A stretch of 64,000 bases of DNA from Bacillota bacterium. GTDB taxonomy: Bacteria > Bacillota > UBA4882 > UBA8346. Where the stretch lies: NCBI GenBank assembly GCA_023429995.1, contig JAEZCE010000045.1, forward strand, positions 107,617 through 171,616, read 5' to 3'. Below the pieces are notes generated by a model. It saw nothing but the letters and a program-made list of their open reading frames with translations, was not told the DNA's origin and searched no databases. Shown here in pieces: positions 59,357 to 64,000 of the stretch (its first letter is position 1; every line of letters begins with the position of its first letter). Position numbers and translations under genes: made by a program.

Positions 59357-59650
59357 ATGCCTATTTTTGAAGAGATTTACCAAAATATTTTGCCTTTTGT
59401 GGACGAATACGGAATCAAGCGGGTTGGAGTTTTTGGCTCTTTTGCCCGAGGAGAGGCCACGGAGTCTAGTGATATCGATTTGGTTTTTGATTTTCAAAAA
59501 GACTTCGGTTTATTGGCATTATCCGGTTTGAAAATTGCTTTAGAGGAAAAATTGGACAAAAAGATCGATATTGTTGAGTTCTCATCCTTAGATCCTTCGC
59601 TGGCCGAAAGCATAAAGGATGAGGTGATCATGATTTATGAACAGGGATGA
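59357..59650 (+). CDS. MNT-type minimal nucleotidyltransferase
   Basis: 97 aa from ATG 59357 behind TGGAGGCGG. The nucleotidyltransferase motif GSFARGEATESSDIDLVFDF carries GS and DxD. Such proteins are usually antitoxins paired with a HEPN toxin (MntA/HepT), which they adenylylate. No HEPN gene is on either side; a terminator follows 20 nt later, so it is a solitary copy. Function alone is uncertain. Confidence 0.82.
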   Translation: MPIFEEIYQNILPFVDEYGIKRVGVFGSFARGEATESSDIDLVFDFQKDFGLLALSGLKIALEEKLDKKIDIVEFSSLDPSLAESIKDEVIMIYEQG

Positions 59651-59672
59651 ATCTTGAATCATATGAATGAAT

Positions 59673-59697
59673 CCGGTTGAGAGAACCGGTTTTTTTT
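59673..59697 (+). terminator. Terminator after the nucleotidyltransferase
   Basis: CCGGTT / AACCGG stem, short loop, eight T residues. Confidence 0.85.
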
Positions 59698-59864
59698 ATG
59701 CTTGATTTTGGGGGAATTGGGTTGATGGATCAGGAAAAGGAGATTGAGTAAAAAATTTTAAAATGAATGAGGGTTTTGAGGGCATGGATTGCGTCGGGGG
59801 GTTGCTTTGTTCGTGATGCCTAAAATGAATGCCCCCGTATTAATGTCCACGGATTTCACCGGCT

Positions 59865-59929
59865 GAGGTCCTTTTGGAGCGGCCCAAAAGGACCCAAAAG
59901 GCCGCCGGAACCTACGGCTTCCGGACCTC
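59865..59929. repeat. Nested hairpin REP-like segment
   Basis: Outer GAGGTCC (59865) pairs with GGACCTC (to 59929). Within it GGTCCTTTTGG (59867-59877) pairs perfectly with CCAAAAGGACC (59884-59894), and CCGGAA with TTCCGG. GC content is high against its surroundings. A minus-strand ORF (60051-59758) runs across it but shows no family feature. The wider stretch 59698-60538 has no other supported gene. Confidence 0.55.
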
Positions 59930-60538
59930 CCTTTATTCATCCAGGGTTTGTGAATGTCGCCGCCATCCCTGGCATTGTGACTGGCAATTATATGAGGCTT
60001 CCGGGGGCGACCGCTAAAAACATCCTGTTTTAAAGCGTCGCTTTTCGGCATCGTGCCTCAAATGGCGGGGAGGGGTGATTGGGTCGAAAAGCGTAAAGAA
60101 AGTTACGAGGGGCATAAGGGCAATGTCATCGGGCTATGCTGGATAAGATTTAAAGGCATCGTTTTGCTGTTGTTGCAGGATGCGCGGGTTAGGTGAAATA
60201 GGCCTTCATTTCATTTCAACCCATCAGCAACTTATCCTGTTCCTTTTGGGACTGAGCATGGGTAATACACGGGAGCTATGGAGTGAATTTTTTGAGCCCC
60301 TGCAGTGAAAGTTTCATCCAGGAAGGGATTTGAGAGGGACTTGTTTTGATTATTTCCAGGATAGTATTATTATTTTGTAATGGGGACTGATATAGAAATA
60401 ATATGTATGATTTTTCTAGACAAAACATATATAAAATAAAAAAAGAACGTAATGAACGAGTACTAATAAGGTAATGCAATTATGGAACGCAAGCAGATGT
60501 AATCAAATTTATCAAAATGATCATAATCTCCTGTCGTA

Positions 60539-63500
60539 TTACTGTAGTTCAAATGTCCTAATAAGATAATCCAATTCATCTTTCAATTGTTCATAAACCC
60601 AAGAACGAAGAATACAACAATTATCAGCTTTTGAAGTATTTAAACCAGGGCTAATTGGATATCGATGTCTGGCAGTTAATAAATCATCTATTGATAAATA
60701 ATGGACAATTTCAAATTCATCTAGGGCTGACTGTTTTGGATTCATTATTACTTCAAACTGATTTTTACTAGTATTGGATTGTGTATAACCGAAAGATAAT
60801 GGTAGGTTGCTTAAATCGGTAGTTATATATTCAACTAAAAAATAGAATGGTTGAGAATTATAAAATGGAAGGCTTGATTTTAACTTTGGAAAACATGTTT
60901 CTATGATTGTATTATAACTATCTATAAAAAGTGGGAAAAAAGCCTCTATGTATCTCTGTAGTTGTTCTTCACTATATTGAGCAAATAATGTATTAGGGAT
61001 TAATGTAGTATCTCTCCCCATTTTAGTTAGTCTATCAAAAGCTTGATCGGATTGTATATCTGGTTCAGGTAGAAGAGGTGTTGTTATATTATTTATACTT
61101 ATAGACAATAAATTGTTAACGAGTTTATAAAGAATATTAAAAGGTGGGAAATCCCCTTTTGTATTTGGGGCTGGAATAACTACTCTATTCTTTATAGCTT
61201 CTTGAGCTTTTTGTTCAATTTCTTCAAAATTATATATTGAATCGTTATATGTATATGTCTTTGAAGTCCCTTTCTTAAAAGTTGGGATTTTTCCACTTTT
61301 AATTAATTCGTTAAATTGTTGATTCCGATAAAAATATCGGGCATAAAATAGTTTTATTGAGTTAACTAAATCTGAACACTTAATGGGGAGAATTTTAGAA
61401 TATCTAGGTAAATCAAGCTTTTTAAATTCAGGAATAGATATATTTAATTGTTCTCTATAATAATAGCTAATTGCTAATACTTTTTCTATGATAACCGGAG
61501 TACTCTTTTCTTCGTTTAAGAGTCCTTGATTAATTATATTTTTGAGTTGTCGAACTACTATATTTTTAGCCATTATAGAAGGGTGCTGTTTAGAATTAAT
61601 GCTACCAAAACTTGTTACTTGAGGTGCCCCTTGATCAAAAAAGTTTTTTTCATTATAAGGATCAATTGAAATCACAATTTCTTCTGTTTCATTTTGAATA
61701 GGACGAAATCCAAATGTATCAATAAATGGTATATTAGTATTTGAAATAACGATTCCTATTTTTCCTAATGTAAAGGGTAGAAATTTATCTTTAATTTCGG
61801 GGAAATTCTCATTTAATATCCTCTCATAATCATTCAAGAAAAGGAGTGCTATGGTTTTTTTAGAGGCTAACATAATTTCTTTTTGTTCTTTAGAGGCTAT
61901 AGGAGCATACCATTTTAGAGCACTTTGACTTGATACACCACTCATCATCTTATTGATAGCTTCTGAAAACTCTAATTTGTTTAAATAGGGCAACCTAAAT
62001 GAATAAATCGAAATTATAAAATCTCGTAATTTAGTATAATAAAAGCCTATTAATACTCGCCCGAATTCTAATTCGGTCCTTGTTAATAAATTATAAGAAA
62101 ATAAATCTGTTGGGATTATATCAGAAATTGATAGATCAAGCTTTGCTTTTAAATCGGATTCGAATACTTTTCCAACTACAGTACGCCCACAATTTTCTTG
62201 TTCGACAATAAATTGACCAATTTTCTTTAAAAACTCTTTTGCATTGGCTGCATCATTATGATTCATTCTTCTTATTTTTTGTTCTAAGTATTGATTTAAT
62301 AAATTAATATCATCGACTTCAGTAGGTAAATTTTTATTCATATATACTTCAGCAACAATTCGAAGCATAAACCCTATTTTACAATCCTCTCTTATACTCC
62401 CTTTTAAATCTCCTTTGAGCTTAAATACTTCTTTGTACTTGTTAATAAGGAAATCTAATTCTTTTTCACTAAAATATTCTATATTATATCCGGGGATAAT
62501 ATTATTTAGGGTTGTCTGACTTTCGCCAGGTGTAATATTAATTGGGAATAGAGAATTTTTTAAATCAGTAGGAGTTCCTCTAAAATATAAAAACCGATCC
62601 CATTCATTTGTTTTACATGAAATACATAATTTTACATTAGCTAAATGTTTAAGTTTTCTACAAAAATCATTAAGATTGCAATCAATTTGAGAATAAGATG
62701 ATTCATCAATAGCGTCCACAAAAATGAGAACTTTAGTCTTTCCTTGGATTACTAAGGATTCAAGCCGTTTAAAAATTTCTGAAGAATCATATTGTGAAGA
62801 GAAGGTCCAATTAAAATCATTTTTTACTTCTTCTTCTATAGGTTTATATAGTAATAAAGCATTATAGAAGAAAGATATATATTTCGATGCTGAATTCTCT
62901 GCTAAATCACAAATATAATTAGTTTTTCCAACTCCTGATTCACCTATTATTGCAAATGTTGAAAAGTTGCTATTTAAAAATTGGTCAAAAGTTTCGTATA
63001 AATTCTGTTTTTTAACAAACAAATCTGGAATATATTTTTTAGTTAAATCTGTATTACTCCCTTTTAAAGTGGATATCCGGTCTTCAATTTGTAAGTGGGA
63101 AAAAAGTTTAATATTTTCATAGGAATAGCCAATAAAATTTTTTAATGCCTCATAACGTAGATTCAACTCGTCGTCAACAGCTATTTTACATCCACTTTTC
63201 CAGAAATTAGATTGTTCGCAAATATTTTCTCCATTTAGTTTACATTTAGTAATTGAATCAAAAACTAAAGTTTGTCTTCCGTTTGTTATTAGAACAAAAG
63301 GCGCAATATAATCTAATTGTCGAGCATAAGATATGCCTTGGTCAATATCGTCTTGGGAGATATTAATATTATCAGCTTTAACTTCTATAATAAATAAATT
63401 CATACCATTACGTTTACATAGGATATCTAAGCGTCCTCTAAGTAAATGAATGTCTTTTTTTGAATTAGGACTCCAGGATTTTTTGCCTAATCTAATAGTA

Positions 63501-63625
63501 AAATTCTTTTCCAATTCTATTTCATTTGGTAAGAAGTTCAGACCTAGTAAATAGGGGAAAATAATTTTGTTTTTAAGATCTTCTTCACTAATAAACGTAA
63601 TTGCTTCCTTTTGCAATTTAGTCAC
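60539..63625 (-). CDS. PD-(D/E)xK nuclease-STAND NTPase, Avs-like antiphage candidate
   Basis: 1028 aa from GTG 63625 (weak ribosome site). Residues about 10-150 resemble the type I restriction R-subunit N-terminal nuclease: GRLDILCKRNGMNLFIIEVKAD with the D...ExK active site. Residues about 220-400 are a STAND/NACHT-type NTPase: Walker A GESGVGKT, Walker B VLIFVDAIDES, and a later SCKTNEWDR sensor region. The remaining 600 residues have no domain I recognise and probably form the sensor. Effector-STAND-sensor order is that of Avs-type defence proteins that cut DNA after detecting phage proteins. The coding region is visibly AT-rich compared with the core genes. Antiphage activity is inferred. 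Confidence 0.7.
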   Translation of the reverse strand: MTKLQKEAITFISEEDLKNKIIFPYLLGLNFLPNEIELEKNFTIRLGKKSWSPNSKKDIHLLRGRLDILCKRNGMNLFIIEVKADNINISQDDIDQGISYARQLDYIAPFVLITNGRQTLVFDSITKCKLNGENICEQSNFWKSGCKIAVDDELNLRYEALKNFIGYSYENIKLFSHLQIEDRISTLKGSNTDLTKKYIPDLFVKKQNLYETFDQFLNSNFSTFAIIGESGVGKTNYICDLAENSASKYISFFYNALLLYKPIEEEVKNDFNWTFSSQYDSSEIFKRLESLVIQGKTKVLIFVDAIDESSYSQIDCNLNDFCRKLKHLANVKLCISCKTNEWDRFLYFRGTPTDLKNSLFPINITPGESQTTLNNIIPGYNIEYFSEKELDFLINKYKEVFKLKGDLKGSIREDCKIGFMLRIVAEVYMNKNLPTEVDDINLLNQYLEQKIRRMNHNDAANAKEFLKKIGQFIVEQENCGRTVVGKVFESDLKAKLDLSISDIIPTDLFSYNLLTRTELEFGRVLIGFYYTKLRDFIISIYSFRLPYLNKLEFSEAINKMMSGVSSQSALKWYAPIASKEQKEIMLASKKTIALLFLNDYERILNENFPEIKDKFLPFTLGKIGIVISNTNIPFIDTFGFRPIQNETEEIVISIDPYNEKNFFDQGAPQVTSFGSINSKQHPSIMAKNIVVRQLKNIINQGLLNEEKSTPVIIEKVLAISYYYREQLNISIPEFKKLDLPRYSKILPIKCSDLVNSIKLFYARYFYRNQQFNELIKSGKIPTFKKGTSKTYTYNDSIYNFEEIEQKAQEAIKNRVVIPAPNTKGDFPPFNILYKLVNNLLSISINNITTPLLPEPDIQSDQAFDRLTKMGRDTTLIPNTLFAQYSEEQLQRYIEAFFPLFIDSYNTIIETCFPKLKSSLPFYNSQPFYFLVEYITTDLSNLPLSFGYTQSNTSKNQFEVIMNPKQSALDEFEIVHYLSIDDLLTARHRYPISPGLNTSKADNCCILRSWVYEQLKDELDYLIRTFELQ

Positions 63626-63743
63626 CTATTTCAATAGATTCACCGAATTCCGCCTGCTTCAAATTTTTCTCTTCCTGCAATTGCACTCGTCTTTCCTTAA
63701 AACTATTTTTTCACGGGTTTTGAGATTTATTCCCAAATATATA

Positions 63744-64000
63744 TTAGCTTCTATTTCTATTCCGAAGAACTATCGCTTCAATAACATTTTTAATCGTTAA
63801 TAAATCTTCCTCATTGAGATCATTTAATTCATTTAGCAAGTCAAGAAGTTTTTTATCCTTAATATTTAAACTTGAAAGATCAATTTTTTCTCGAGTCCGC
63901 AAGAAATCTACTGATACCCCAAAAGTATCAGCCATTTTTTCAAGCGTTTTAAAAGAAGGGGATAATTTACCGGATTCATATTTACTGATATATTGCTGGC
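63744..64000 (-). CDS. XRE-family HTH regulator, N-terminus beyond the window
   Basis: The minus-strand frame is open to the right edge. It reads QQYISKYESGKLSPSFKTLEK then MADTFGVSVDFL (quoted in parts), the second half of a Cro/cI-type helix-turn-helix, followed by a 45-residue acidic/leucine-rich tail. The ATG at 63935 is internal to the HTH, so it is not the start. It lies upstream of and in the same direction as the STAND gene, 118 nt away, and may repress it. Confidence 0.8.
   Translation of the reverse strand, partial: QQYISKYESGKLSPSFKTLEKMADTFGVSVDFLRTREKIDLSSLNIKDKKLLDLLNELNDLNEEDLLTIKNVIEAIVLRNRNRS

Noticed and set aside
59758..60051. Minus-strand 97-codon ORF across the hairpin segment
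   Set aside because: Composition is dominated by the GC-rich palindromes; no domain or start signal.

Overview
The window reads as a chromosomal segment of a strictly anaerobic, spore-forming member of the Bacillota. Pointers are sigH and mrnC/rlmB in their usual Firmicutes company, two Rex repressors, two electron-bifurcating [FeFe] hydrogenases, NfnAB, AdhE, ECF vitamin/amino-acid transporters and a TRAP-type tryptophan leader. It would suit an H2- and ethanol-forming fermenter; a Hydrogenispora-like organism is only a guess. I saw no tRNA, rRNA, CRISPR array or intact transposase.

Region 1 (1-9469) holds the two core subunits of a nitrogenase-like enzyme (the first is cut by the window edge), an O-acetylhomoserine sulfhydrylase-type PLP enzyme, a sulfonate/taurine-type ABC importer, and a DUF4418/FtsX/LolD-type membrane module. 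The combination resembles the methylthio-alkane reductase (Mar) pathway, in which a nitrogenase relative frees methanethiol from organic thioethers and the sulfhydrylase builds methionine from it. The importer would supply the substrate.

Region 2 (9508-36571) is an energy-metabolism island. After two cNMP-domain proteins come two versions of the same module: small [2Fe-2S] ferredoxin, PAS-containing [FeFe] hydrogenase homologue, SpoIIE-type phosphatase, HydC-HydB-HydA and Rex. The second version is rearranged, with HydCBA first and the PAS-hydrogenase/phosphatase/Rex part last. Between them lie adhE, a LytTR regulator, a YbaK-type protein, NfnBA and an iron alcohol dehydrogenase. Rex-type operators (TTGTTA/TTGTGA...TAACAA/TCACAA) sit upstream of the key units and often overlap the core promoter, so the island looks like one NADH/NAD+-controlled regulon for H2 and ethanol formation.

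Region 3 (36990-49241) carries a radical SAM/B12-domain protein with a BioY-ECF transporter and a DUF1284 protein, a Had-like zinc dehydrogenase, a decayed Rex gene, a Rex-operator-controlled PAS protein, several small metabolic genes, and a TrpP-ECF tryptophan transporter behind an 11-triplet TRAP site and terminator.

Region 4 (49242-56983) has an iorB remnant, a structured palindromic element with a short copy at 14341, then paaK, argH-lysC-apt-mrnC, rlmB and sigH. Region 5 (56984-64000) is accessory DNA: structured repeats, a 21-bp minisatellite, a lone nucleotidyltransferase, and an AT-rich defence-like locus with a PD-(D/E)xK-STAND NTPase and an XRE regulator cut by the right edge.
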